Assembly: GCA_041751095.1 (NCBI GenBank)
Contig: JBGSYC010000138.1
Span: 1-64,000 of the forward strand
Origin: JADCRZ01 sp041751095
GTDB lineage: Bacteria; Bacteroidota; Bacteroidia; Chitinophagales; Chitinophagaceae
Reading direction: 5' to 3'
Length of the DNA stretch: 64,000 bases
Shown here: in pieces, positions 8,287 through 16,675 of the stretch
How positions within the stretch are numbered: position 1 is the first letter of the stretch
Layout of the letters: each line of letters begins with the position of its first letter
The notes under the pieces: model-generated
What the model was told of the DNA's origin: nothing
Seen by the model: only the letters and a program-made list of their open reading frames with translations
Database searches by the model: none
Translations under genes and position numbers: made by a program

Positions 8287-9798
8287 GTGGAATTGCTAAC
8301 AACGAGATATTCAGAGAGGATAACTGGTATTTTGAGATGTTATGACCGTATTGTTGTGAGAGGCACCCTTCCATCTATTTGTTATCCTGACGGGATGAGC
8401 CGTTATCTGACTAAGAATAATACTTTGATATTCGATTACACAAAATTTGCCGACCCATTTCGGGAGAAATTAAAAGTGCATGCAGAAGGCTTGGCAGCGA
8501 AGCATTTAGCTCCTATGGAATTTATCAGGAGCAGTAATGCCCGCAAGGAAGATATAGCAAAAAAATATTTTGATAACAGCCGGTCTGGATTGGTATGCAT
8601 ATTATCAGCAATGGAATCATGCCCAACATACAAGCCCTGGCATGACAAAGTCTCTCATAAAACATTTCTGAGAAGTGCACAAGGTAAATGCTTACATTAT
8701 TATTTTTATTTTAACGATCCGGATATAGGGTTCGGTTATATGCGGGTTCCTACCTGGTGTCCGTTTCAGCTTCAGGTATATTTCAATGGACATAATGTAC
8801 TGGCCAATGAGTTGTCAAAGAAAGCAATAAGATATTCGATAGTGGATAATGCCTTTGACTATATAGAAAGCTTTGAGAAGGCACAGAAAATATCAGATGC
8901 ACTGAATGTAAAAAAGCTGTTTAAGAAACTGCAATGGCTTTCCAGGCTTTACTGCCCGATCCATCAGGAATTTGGAGAAACCTATCATTGGAGTATCATG
9001 CAGGCCGAATATGCCACCGATATTGTATTTGATCATTCATCAACGCTCAAGCCGGTCTATGACGACTTGATTACTACAGCTATACATACTGTGAAGCCAG
9101 CCAACATCTGTACCTTCTTTGGCCAAAAGCTTCATGGGAATTATGAAGGGCAAATAGGTAATAATTACAATATCCGTCAGGAGGGCAGTCGGATTAAACA
9201 TACGATGGGGCCGGTATCCATTAAAATGTATGACAAGTTTAATAAAATCTTACGTATTGAAACTACCGTCAACGATGTTAGCTTCTTTAAACACTACCGA
9301 ACAGTAGAACACCGGGATGGAACAACATCCCAACAACAGGCTTATGTAAAGAAAAATATATTCAGTCTCCCTCTCCTTGCCGACCTCATGAAGGCCGCTA
9401 ACGAAAGGTACCTGGAGTTTATATCAGCCATTGAAGACAACAGCATTGGAAAAAAGAAACTGGAAAAGATCACCACCCCAAAAGTGGAAAACGACAGGAC
9501 TTATAAAGGCTTTAACTTCTTTGAAAAAATTGACCAGAGTATTCTGATACATTTGACAAGCGGAGAATTTAATATCAGTGGATTTAGAAAAAAAGATTTT
9601 GACAAGCGGTTTAAACATTTATCATCCTTTCAAATTTCAAGAATACTAAAAAGACTTCGGGTAATCGGCTTGATCAAGAAAGTAACAACGACCTATAAAT
9701 ACTACATGACAAAATTGGGCAAAGAAGCAATCCTTACTGCCCTGAAACTAAAAAATATGGTTATTATACCCCAACTCAATTATAATCATCTATCTTAA
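8287..9798 (+). CDS. Conserved 500-aa protein of unknown function with C-terminal winged helix
   Basis: The protein belongs to a widespread family that I recognise by sequence but that has no assigned function; members are often labelled hypothetical or MarR-like. Characteristic blocks are the start ERITGILRCYDRIVVRGTLP, then KCLHYYFYFNDPDIGFGYMR at about 134-153, RVPTWCPFQLQVYFNGHN at about 153-170, FFGQKLHGNYEGQIG and KHTMGPVSIKMYDKFNKILR, and RIETTVNDVSFFKHYR. The last 60-70 residues (SSFQISRILKRLRVIGLIKK) form a winged helix. The pattern of Trp, Cys, His and Asp motifs suggests an enzyme or DNA transaction protein, and a mobile-element role is possible. The frame starts with GTG, which gives the family N-terminus. 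No terminal inverted repeats are seen around it. Confidence 0.85.
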   Translation: MELLTTRYSERITGILRCYDRIVVRGTLPSICYPDGMSRYLTKNNTLIFDYTKFADPFREKLKVHAEGLAAKHLAPMEFIRSSNARKEDIAKKYFDNSRSGLVCILSAMESCPTYKPWHDKVSHKTFLRSAQGKCLHYYFYFNDPDIGFGYMRVPTWCPFQLQVYFNGHNVLANELSKKAIRYSIVDNAFDYIESFEKAQKISDALNVKKLFKKLQWLSRLYCPIHQEFGETYHWSIMQAEYATDIVFDHSSTLKPVYDDLITTAIHTVKPANICTFFGQKLHGNYEGQIGNNYNIRQEGSRIKHTMGPVSIKMYDKFNKILRIETTVNDVSFFKHYRTVEHRDGTTSQQQAYVKKNIFSLPLLADLMKAANERYLEFISAIEDNSIGKKKLEKITTPKVENDRTYKGFNFFEKIDQSILIHLTSGEFNISGFRKKDFDKRFKHLSSFQISRILKRLRVIGLIKKVTTTYKYYMTKLGKEAILTALKLKNMVIIPQLNYNHLS

Positions 9799-9860
9799 AT
9801 TTCTTGCCATTATTGGCGTTATTTTGAGTTGTTAGCTACTAAACGTTTAAAAAATTCAAA

Positions 9861-10019
9861 ATGACAAACATTCAATTGAACCGTACATTTAACCAAATGA
9901 ATTCTGATGCACTATTAAAAAAGGTGTCAAAAGGAGGTATGAATATCAGGGAGGCAACAATTGTAGCCACAATTCTGGAAAGGAGGTTTCCAACACCCCT
10001 TCACCTGGTTAAAAAATAA
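9861..10019 (+). CDS. Small hypothetical ORF, 52 aa
   Basis: A 52-codon ATG frame reads MTNIQLNRTFNQMNSDALLK, continues with a helical KKVSKGGMNIREATIVATILERRF and ends in LHLVKK. It is followed after 17 bases by a strong rho-independent terminator, which supports real transcription up to that point. The product is basic and helical. No family is recognised. Confidence 0.45.
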   Translation: MTNIQLNRTFNQMNSDALLKKVSKGGMNIREATIVATILERRFPTPLHLVKK

Positions 10020-10036
10020 GATATTCACTTTAGTTC

Positions 10037-10066
10037 AAGGGGATCAGCAATGATCCCCTTTTTTCC
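10037..10066 (+). terminator. Rho-independent terminator
   Basis: AAGGGGATCA at 10037-10046 pairs perfectly with TGATCCCCTT at 10051-10060 around a GCAA loop, followed by a T-tract. It ends the unit containing the 503-aa gene and the 52-aa ORF. Confidence 0.85.
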
Positions 10067-10099
10067 TTGATCAATAGCATACAATAAAAATTATTACTT

Positions 10100-10519
10100 A
10101 TGACTGATTTAGAATGTATTTATTATAATTTGACTGTTTTAGCTGGTGGATGGGCTTCTGATGAGATGCAGGGTCTAATTGCAAAAACGATACTTCGTTT
10201 GCCGGTGGAATTGAGGGAAAGTGTACCAGATGATGTTATTTTCATCTGTGCTGATGGAATGTATGGTCAATATGAACATTATCCTATGCCCATTTTTAAA
10301 AAGGAAATTTTCCATTTCATTATTTTAAGCCTTTCCTCAATAGAAGAAGAGGAAGAAAAATATTTTGTTATTGCCCATGAGATTGCCCATTTCGTTTTAG
10401 GGCATTACAGAGGCAACATGTTGGAAGATCAAGACATAGAAAGTGAAGCAGATGGCCTATGTGAGAAATGGGGGTTTATAATACCTGAACGCCGAAAAGA
10501 AGCAATGAAATTAAAATAA
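10100..10519 (+). CDS. Zinc metallopeptidase-like protein (HExxH)
   Basis: A 139-aa cytoplasmic protein with a clear zinc-binding helix VIAHEIAHFVLGHYRG at about residues 96-111, and a downstream acidic ESEADGLCEKWGF block that could give the third ligand, as in ImmA/IrrE-type and related minimal peptidases. The N-terminal half has no recognised domain. In ImmA-like systems such small proteases cleave a repressor or antitoxin. Here the next gene, nine bases on, encodes a tiny acidic protein, a natural candidate for partner or substrate, though that is inference. Confidence 0.72.
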   Translation: MTDLECIYYNLTVLAGGWASDEMQGLIAKTILRLPVELRESVPDDVIFICADGMYGQYEHYPMPIFKKEIFHFIILSLSSIEEEEEKYFVIAHEIAHFVLGHYRGNMLEDQDIESEADGLCEKWGFIIPERRKEAMKLK

Positions 10520-10528
10520 TCTTAAAAT

Positions 10529-10720
10529 ATGCCAGCTAAAAAACATGATTCAGAAATGCAAAAGACAAAGGGATTATCCTTCGATGAATGGAAGAAAACA
10601 ATACCGGCCAAAACAGATGAAGAAATTGGTGAAATAACCTATCCAAGTGAAGAGGAGGAAGAGGAACTGGATACCACATTCCTGCTTGAACCTTGGGAAG
10701 AAGAACATGAGGATGAGTGA
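10529..10720 (+). CDS. Small acidic protein, partner of HExxH gene
   Basis: A 63-aa protein with a basic start (PAKKHDSEMQKTK), a short GLSFDEWKKTIPAK helix and a highly acidic tail with runs of Glu. It begins nine bases after the peptidase-like gene and so is almost surely in its operon. The composition is that of a DNA-mimic, chaperone-like or antitoxin-type partner, but none of these can be shown from sequence. Confidence 0.55.
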   Translation: MPAKKHDSEMQKTKGLSFDEWKKTIPAKTDEEIGEITYPSEEEEEELDTTFLLEPWEEEHEDE

Positions 10721-10840
10721 TGGTAACGTTATTGAATCTGCTTTGTAATAGACAATAGATAAGCTAACGCTAATAGTGGAAAAGAATTTTTTATTTATAA
10801 TGTTTATTAATAGTGTTGCCAACGCTATAAATTATACCAA

Positions 10841-11644
10841 ATGACTGATAAAAATCCCCGGTGCTTTGTTATTCAACCTTTTGATAATGGAAACTATGAT
10901 AAACGTTATAAGGATGTTTTTCAACCAGCAATTCAGAAAGCTGATTTAACCTCTTATCGTATTGACAATGATCTTTCTGTTAAAATTCCAATTGATGAGA
11001 TTGAGAAGGGAATTAGCGAGTGCTTAGTTTGTTTTGCTGAAATATCTACTGACAATCCTAATGTTTGGTATGAATTAGGGTACGCGTTTGCAATGAAAAA
11101 AGACGTTGTTATGGTGTGTTCAGATGAGAGAAAAGGAAAATATCCTTTTGACATTCAACACAGGCATATAATAAACTATACAACTGGAAGTAAAAGTGAT
11201 TTTGAATGTCTTGAAGAAATGATCACAAAGAAGTTAAACGCTATAAGGCAAAGCACTGAAACAGTAAATAAATTAAATTTAACTCCATTAGTAGCAACAC
11301 AAGGATTGGAAAGCCATGAAATAGCATTGTTAGTTCTAATAACACAAAATGTATTTACAAAAGATCAGTTTATGACAATTCACCAATTACAGGTTGAAAT
11401 GAATAAATCAGGTTACACAGACATAGCAACCAGTGTAGGTTTAATTTCCCTACAAAACCAGGGATTAGTGGAAGTTTTTTCCGCCGATAGTCAATGGGGC
11501 AACAATGAACCATATCCGGTAACCAAGCAAACTGAAACCGGGAAGCAATGGATATTAAATAATCAGCGTCAATTAATATTTAGGCAAGATATAAGGGAAG
11601 GCAATTCTGGAGGCGTTGAACCAGTTGACGATTTGCCATTTTAA
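10841..11644 (+). CDS. TIR/deoxyribosyltransferase-like protein, candidate defence effector
   Basis: The N-terminal 130 residues have the fold signature shared by nucleoside 2-deoxyribosyltransferase-like and TIR-like proteins: CFVIQPFDNGNYDKRY at about 8-23, a middle IEKGISECLVCFAEIS, then DNPNVWYELGYAFAMKKDVV at about 71-90 with the candidate catalytic Glu in YELG, and PFDIQHRHIINY. Proteins of this class hydrolyse NAD or nucleotides in several anti-phage systems. A helical linker and a C-terminal winged-helix-like domain follow (about 160-245; SVGLISLQNQGLVEV, TETGKQWILNN). It sits alone in an accessory island, about 1.4 kb from the tRNA end. The enzyme class is inferred from motifs; substrate and trigger are unknown. 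Confidence 0.72.
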   Translation: MTDKNPRCFVIQPFDNGNYDKRYKDVFQPAIQKADLTSYRIDNDLSVKIPIDEIEKGISECLVCFAEISTDNPNVWYELGYAFAMKKDVVMVCSDERKGKYPFDIQHRHIINYTTGSKSDFECLEEMITKKLNAIRQSTETVNKLNLTPLVATQGLESHEIALLVLITQNVFTKDQFMTIHQLQVEMNKSGYTDIATSVGLISLQNQGLVEVFSADSQWGNNEPYPVTKQTETGKQWILNNQRQLIFRQDIREGNSGGVEPVDDLPF

Positions 11645-11802
11645 CCCTGCCTAAGCCTCAACAACTGATCATAACCATTGAAATGAACATATTGCAAAGG
11701 TTGATTGATGGCAGGTCACCAGGGGGGGTATCATGCCCGGAATGACGGGTTACCATCACCATCACCGGAATATACAGTGTTGACCTTGAATTAATTCAAT
11801 TT

Positions 11803-12189
11803 ATGATCACTCCAAAGAGATATAAAGAACGTCACAGAATTCTGTCGGTATTAAATTCCAAAACAAATAATCAAGAATACGTGGCAAGTGGCCTGAGTTA
11901 TGAAGACTGGTGCATCCCTGTGGATGAACTATGTACTGAAGCGAATCTTAGCAAGGAACAATATAAAAACCTAAATTCCTTGATGTTTGATGAGGAGGAG
12001 ATAGGTTTAATGACATTACGAAATATCGAAAATGTACATATTAGACAAGCTGGCATGACAGCTTTCAATGAAAAGAAATACTTAAAGGAAGGGAGAGCTA
12101 AAACGTGGCACAACATGAATACAATTGGCCTATGGGTTGTATCACTGTTGTCATTATCTGTATCTTTTTACACCTGTAATCAAAGGTAA
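11803..12189 (+). CDS. Hypothetical tail-anchored protein
   Basis: A 128-aa protein with a soluble helical N-terminal part resembling a regulatory winged helix (ELCTEANLSKEQYKNLNSLM), a middle with FDEEEIGLMTLRN, and one C-terminal membrane segment at about 106-124 (NTIGLWVVSLLSLSVSFYT). That makes it a likely C-tail-anchored cytoplasmic-face protein. No family is recognised. It is the last island gene before the tRNA. Confidence 0.6.
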   Translation: MITPKRYKERHRILSVLNSKTNNQEYVASGLSYEDWCIPVDELCTEANLSKEQYKNLNSLMFDEEEIGLMTLRNIENVHIRQAGMTAFNEKKYLKEGRAKTWHNMNTIGLWVVSLLSLSVSFYTCNQR

Positions 12190-12297
12190 TCCGTAATCTA
12201 TCTGCCAGCTTTATCACCCTCATCCCTCAGAACGTGTGTACTTACGTGTGTAACTATATTATTTACTTTGATAATCAACTTGTTACCTTGTATTAAG

Positions 12298-12369
12298 TAG
12301 TCCCGACAGGAATCGAACCTGTATCAAAAGTTTAGGAAACTTCTATTCTATCCATTGAACTACGGGACC
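12298..12369 (-). tRNA. tRNA-Arg (anticodon CCT)
   Basis: The minus strand folds as a full cloverleaf. The acceptor stem GGTCCCG pairs with CGGGACT (one G-T), the D arm is GTTC/GAAT, the anticodon stem is GAAGT/ACTTT with loop TTCCTAA giving anticodon CCT (positions 34-36), and the T arm is ACAGG-TTCGATT-CCTGT. The CCA end is not encoded. The 3' end of the gene faces the AT-rich island to the left, the usual arrangement for an integration site. Confidence 0.95.
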
Positions 12370-12489
12370 ATTGAACCGAAAGCCTGCCGCTGACCACAGC
12401 TCTCTGTTCAGGGAGTGCAAAAATAAAGTTTTCCTTCAATCCACCACCTAAAATCTAAAATCTTAAATCCCTAATTGAAAACCGCCTCT

Positions 12490-12497
12490 TATCTTTG
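12490..12497 (+). promoter_or_regulatory. Bacteroidota -7 promoter box TATCTTTG
   Basis: TATCTTTG matches the TAnnTTTG consensus of the primary sigma factor of Bacteroidota and lies 19 bases before the ATG at 12517. It excludes the in-frame TTG at 12475 as a start. Confidence 0.6.
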
Positions 12498-12516
12498 CCC
12501 TCCATTTCATGCGTTT

Positions 12517-13167
12517 ATGAAGTTCTATAACTGGCTGATCAAATACAGGCTCTATGTCGGCATTGCAGTGCTGATCATCGCCATTATCGTCAATGTTGTC
12601 AGCGGATTCTGGCCTTCCTTTATCCTCTACCTCACCGGCGCTATCCTGATCGCCGGCCATTTCTTCTTCGGCCCTATGCGCCTCATCCAGCAGTATATGG
12701 AAAACGGTGACATGGAAGGAGCTGAAAAAGTACTTAATTCCGTTCAATATCCCAATCTCTTATACAAACCCATCCGCTCGGTTTACTTTACCCTGAAAGG
12801 AAACGTGGCTATGATGAAGCAGGACTACGCAGGCGCCGAAAAACACATGAAAAAAGGACTTGATCTCGGAATGCCTATGAAAGAAGCAGAAGGTGCAAGC
12901 CTTCTCCAGATGGGCATGCTCTCGATGCAAAAGAACGACATACGCCAGGCAGAAAGCTATATCCGGTCAGCTATCCGCAAAGGACTTCCCGATAAGGAAA
13001 ACCAGTCCGCAGCTTACCTGCAATTGTGTTCTATCATGATGACGAAAAGGGAGTTCCGGGCAGCTAAAGAGTTTTTCCGAAAGGCAAAAGGGCTTAAACC
13101 TACTACCCCACAGATCGTTGACCAGATCAAACAAATTGAAAAATATATCTCCCGCATGCCGGGGTAA
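12517..13167 (+). CDS. Membrane-anchored TPR protein
   Basis: A 216-aa protein with two N-terminal membrane spans (about 9-30 and 35-52: YVGIAVLIIAIIVNVVSG, ILYLTGAILIAGHFFFG) and a cytoplasmic or periplasmic tetratricopeptide region. TPR-like repeats are visible as VYFTLKGNVAMMKQDYAGAE, then LLQMGMLSMQKNDIRQAESY, then LQLCSIMMTKREFRAAKEFF at regular spacing of about 34 residues. Such proteins serve as protein-interaction scaffolds; the partner is unknown. The start at 12517 is supported by the promoter box just upstream. This is the first gene of the higher-GC chromosome after the tRNA. Confidence 0.85.
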   Translation: MKFYNWLIKYRLYVGIAVLIIAIIVNVVSGFWPSFILYLTGAILIAGHFFFGPMRLIQQYMENGDMEGAEKVLNSVQYPNLLYKPIRSVYFTLKGNVAMMKQDYAGAEKHMKKGLDLGMPMKEAEGASLLQMGMLSMQKNDIRQAESYIRSAIRKGLPDKENQSAAYLQLCSIMMTKREFRAAKEFFRKAKGLKPTTPQIVDQIKQIEKYISRMPG

Positions 13168-13306
13168 AAAGGAGAAAAACGAAATACAGATCAGGAAATC
13201 AGCAGATGACGTTATCAATCGACCTTTTCCCTAATTCCTGCACTCAGTGAAAAAGTGCTAACAAGGTACCTTCCTGCTTCTAATTTCGTACTCGGGCTTT
13301 GTACGG

Positions 13307-13801
13307 CTAATACAGCTCAATACTCGTTTCCTGTCCGGGCCACTTTCCAAAAAGCTCACTTGTTTTGCTAAAACGAAAGGCAAATATTTTCCTAAGCTGG
13401 CTTTGCACCACCACCCTGTTGGCAATATCACCCAGGATGCCCAGAGGAACTTTGTAATGAACAATATCAGTCATCTCAATACCACCTTCTACCGGCTTGA
13501 AGTGATGCTGGTGATGCCACATGCTGTAAGGGCCGTACCGTTGCTCATCAACAAAAAAGCTTTTTTGTTCCACATGGGTGATCTCAGTCATCCAGTAAAC
13601 AGGTATCCCGAGCAGGGGCCTGATCTTATACTCGATGATCTGGCCCGGGTACATGGTGGCCCCATGATGATGCGATAAAATGCGAAACCCCAGGTGAGAT
13701 GGTGTTATGGCCTGGAGGTTGGAGGGATTTGAAAAAAAATCCCACGCTTCGTTAAGCGTAACCGGAATCTTTTGTGCCGCTTTAATAGAATAAACTGCCA
13801 T
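13307..13801 (-). CDS. SRPBCC (START-like) ligand-binding protein
   Basis: A 164-aa protein of the SRPBCC superfamily, related to polyketide cyclase/cell-division-inhibitor-type members. The N-terminal strand and helix IPVTLNEAWDFFSNPSNLQ, the MYPGQIIEYKIRPLLGIPVY strand pair, and the RYGPYSMWHHQHHFKPVEGG segment with its conserved His-rich turn are typical of the group annotated as YfcH-like or SRPBCC family. These proteins form a deep hydrophobic cavity and bind lipids or aromatic ligands. The ligand here is unknown. No signal peptide is present, and the gene stands alone. Confidence 0.82.
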   Translation of the reverse strand: MAVYSIKAAQKIPVTLNEAWDFFSNPSNLQAITPSHLGFRILSHHHGATMYPGQIIEYKIRPLLGIPVYWMTEITHVEQKSFFVDEQRYGPYSMWHHQHHFKPVEGGIEMTDIVHYKVPLGILGDIANRVVVQSQLRKIFAFRFSKTSELFGKWPGQETSIELY

Positions 13802-13937
13802 AAGCTGATGGAATCATAACCATCTACGCGGCAAATAGTTTTACATATGAAAGAAGAAATCCAAAGATCTTATAGCCTTCTTATAACCAGGTAATTTCTC
13901 AAACAACATCGGCTCCCCGTTTGGGATGTTTATGGGT

Positions 13938-14336
13938 TTACTTATGGTGCCGATTGTCCATATAAGCTTCGCTGGCGCAAATCTTCTTTTTAAGGTCAAT
14001 AAAGGCCCTTGAAGTTTTTTCCAGGTAGTCAAAATGCCCATAATCAATAAAGTTTTCAACGGTATCAAGCTCCTGGCGGGCGGAGAATATCAAAACATAC
14101 AAATCCGGGTGAGAGATACGGATAATCTTCAGAGTCTCCAATCCTGTAAGAACGCCGTCAAGATCATTATCCAACACAATAACATCAGGGTTATGAACAA
14201 CGAGTTCCTTAATACAATCTTCACCCGTGGTGAATAAGTGTGTAGCCGCACTTACAGACTGGAGCTCCTTCTTAATCAACTGCTGGTACAACGGATTGTC
14301 CTCTACTATAAAAATCACCATTTTCTTTGTGTGCAT
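13938..14336 (-). CDS. Response regulator receiver-only protein
   Basis: A single CheY-like receiver domain without an output domain (132 aa). The acidic pocket is VEDN at residues 11-14, the phospho-acceptor Asp is at about 56 in VIVLDNDLDG, Ser85 takes the Thr/Ser position, and Lys107 (YLEKT) is the conserved lysine. It lies directly downstream of a PAS hybrid kinase and an NtrC-type regulator on the same strand. A role as a phosphate relay or sink for that kinase is likely. Confidence 0.92.
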   Translation of the reverse strand: MHTKKMVIFIVEDNPLYQQLIKKELQSVSAATHLFTTGEDCIKELVVHNPDVIVLDNDLDGVLTGLETLKIIRISHPDLYVLIFSARQELDTVENFIDYGHFDYLEKTSRAFIDLKKKICASEAYMDNRHHK

Positions 14337-14482
14337 GCTGTTAGGTTATATGCACACTGCGTGAAAATCATGCCGCTTAAAAAAGTTGGGTGAACGTAAT
14401 GGTTGCCAACGCATTACTCAGGCGAGGCCTCCCGGCATTTTCCCTTTCCTGGAAAATAAACCGGGTTTAGGTGCTATTTTGA

Positions 14483-16651
14483 TCAGCTGGCTTTTCCCAG
14501 TATTTCCGTTTCAAGCTGCTTTATACATTCATCTACCGTTGTATTAAGATTTTGAACGATCGCATAAATATTTTGAAGCCCTTCCTTTTTCTTTGCAGTA
14601 CGTTCAACGATCCTTACATCTTCCCGCAAAGAATGGATGCCCATAGAATCAATAGTGGATTTCAATTTATGAGCCGTTTTACTAACCATTTCCCAGTTCT
14701 CTTCATCTATAAAACTGTTTAGCTCTTTCAGGCAAACAGGAACCGTTTCAATAAACAGCTGAATCATTTTTGTTACAAAGTCTTCATCACCTCCCGATAC
14801 TGCTCTAATGACGGAAAGATCATACAGCTTCCTGATGATTACCGGTTGTTGAGTCTGGGATGGGCGGTTTTTAGCCGCAACAGCCGGGCCTCCCTCACCA
14901 TTCCTTAAACTGCGGGCAATTACCTGAAAGAGGCCGGCTTCCTGGAAGGGTTTGGATAAATAATCATTCATCCCGGCGGCCCGATATTTCTCGCTGTCAC
15001 TCTTCAACGCATGGGCAGTTAAAGCTACAATAGGAATATTGGCTTTCGCCGGGTCGCTAAGATTGCGGATCTCCATGGTGGCAGCGATCCCGTCCATCCC
15101 GGGCATTTGTATATCCATCAGAACCAGGTCGTACGTATTTTTCTTAACCATGTCCAGTGCCTGTAAGCCGTCACAGGCAATATCCACTTCGAACCCCCAT
15201 GTTTCCATGATATGTTTTGCAATAAACTGGTTCAGCTCAAGATCTTCCGCAAGCAATATTTTCTTCCTCCCGAGACTTGAATAATCAATATCGGTAGTTG
15301 ACTCAACTTCCACTATCTGTTCCTCACTAATAAAGTAAGGAAGGGTAAAGGTGAACGTGGAACCTTTGTTCTCTTCACTTTCCGCGTACAAGCTTCCTCC
15401 GAGCATTTCTACCAGATTTTTGCAGATCGACAGGCCAAGGCCCGTGCCGCCGTATTTACGTGATATTGATGAATTAGCCTGCTCAAAAGGTTCAAATATC
15501 TTCTTCATCTTCTCTTCCGTAATCCCGATGCCCGTATCTTTTATATTAAATTCGATGAACGCGTTTTCATTTTTGAAAGACTTGATCCTTGTAGAAATAA
15601 TAATATTCCCTTTCTCCGTAAATTTGATGGCGTTGCTTAAAATATTATTGAACACCTGGCTTAACCGGAAAGGATCTCCTATCACCACGAGGTCGCCGGG
15701 AATAGCATTTTGATAAATTATTGCAAGGCCTTTTTCCTCAGCCCTGTAAATAAATGACTGCACGATTATAGCAACCTTATCTACTATTTTGAAGGGTATT
15801 TTTTCAAGCTGTAATTTCCCGGCAGCAATTTTCTCAAGATCAAGCACATCATTGACGATTACCAGAAGATTATTCGCAGACTCCTGTATCAATTTTAAAA
15901 AATTCTGCTGACGGTCGTTCAGTTCCGTTTTCCCCAAAAGGCCTGCTATTCCCAAAATACCGTTCATGGGGGTACGTATCTCATGGCTTAAATTGGCAAG
16001 AAATGTTTCTTTAGCCTGTCTGGTCTCCTCAGAGATTCTTTTTGAATTGACCCGTTCGTGTTGCAGGAGAATGCGCCCGGTAATATTTTGAGACACGCTG
16101 ATCACAATAGCATCCCTGCCCTTCTCTTCTGCTTTATAGTTCTGGTATAGTGTATATACCTTCTCCCCGGTACTGCTTAAGAGGCAAAGAACTCCCTGTG
16201 CACTATTATTCCTGTTGATCTCAGCCATGTATTTGTCCGTAAATTCAGCACGGCGGTTCTCCGGCATAAATTCCGCAACTTTTCTCCCCACCAGGTCATC
16301 TTTACTGTACTGAAGTAATTTACAAAGTGCAGGATTCGCCGATAATACATTCCCTTTCATATCATGCGTACAGATCAATGCCTGGCTGTCCCAGAGCAGG
16401 TCATTACAAATCGCCGCCGTGCGCCGGCCGGGCACTTCATTTTTAGACTGAAATAACATTGAATTATCGCCTGTATCAGACCTATCCGCCTGTTTACCTC
16501 CCCTTAACAGGGATCGTCTGATACTGCTTACCACGTGCTGATGCCCGGTTAATTCTCTTGCACCCTTCAATTCAGCGCCTGGCTTAATACCGGCCTGCCG
16601 TTCATCTGCTAACATGCTTTTCAACACAGTATCTTTTTCTATTCGATTCAT
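14483..16651 (-). CDS. Hybrid sensor histidine kinase (PAS-HisKA-HATPase-REC-HPt)
   Basis: A 722-aa soluble phosphorelay protein. Domains in order are a divergent N-terminus (1-80); PAS at about 85-195 (SANPALCKLLQYSKDDLVGR); HisKA with the phospho-accepting His at 223 in NLSHEIRTPMNG; an HATPase with N box FNNILSNAIKFTEKG (about 334-348), G1 DTGIGI and G2 GTGLGLSI; a receiver with Asp513 in LVLMDIQMPGMDG and Lys567 in LSKPF; and an HPt with His661 in TAHKLKSTIDSMG. No membrane segments are seen, so the input is cytoplasmic. It lies 24 bases downstream of the NtrC-type regulator, so the two are probably one operon, and the HPt may pass phosphate to that regulator or to the receiver-only protein. 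Confidence 0.95.
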   Translation of the reverse strand: MNRIEKDTVLKSMLADERQAGIKPGAELKGARELTGHQHVVSSIRRSLLRGGKQADRSDTGDNSMLFQSKNEVPGRRTAAICNDLLWDSQALICTHDMKGNVLSANPALCKLLQYSKDDLVGRKVAEFMPENRRAEFTDKYMAEINRNNSAQGVLCLLSSTGEKVYTLYQNYKAEEKGRDAIVISVSQNITGRILLQHERVNSKRISEETRQAKETFLANLSHEIRTPMNGILGIAGLLGKTELNDRQQNFLKLIQESANNLLVIVNDVLDLEKIAAGKLQLEKIPFKIVDKVAIIVQSFIYRAEEKGLAIIYQNAIPGDLVVIGDPFRLSQVFNNILSNAIKFTEKGNIIISTRIKSFKNENAFIEFNIKDTGIGITEEKMKKIFEPFEQANSSISRKYGGTGLGLSICKNLVEMLGGSLYAESEENKGSTFTFTLPYFISEEQIVEVESTTDIDYSSLGRKKILLAEDLELNQFIAKHIMETWGFEVDIACDGLQALDMVKKNTYDLVLMDIQMPGMDGIAATMEIRNLSDPAKANIPIVALTAHALKSDSEKYRAAGMNDYLSKPFQEAGLFQVIARSLRNGEGGPAVAAKNRPSQTQQPVIIRKLYDLSVIRAVSGGDEDFVTKMIQLFIETVPVCLKELNSFIDEENWEMVSKTAHKLKSTIDSMGIHSLREDVRIVERTAKKKEGLQNIYAIVQNLNTTVDECIKQLETEILGKAS

Positions 16652-16675
16652 AGGATTTCGTTGTATGATGAAAGT

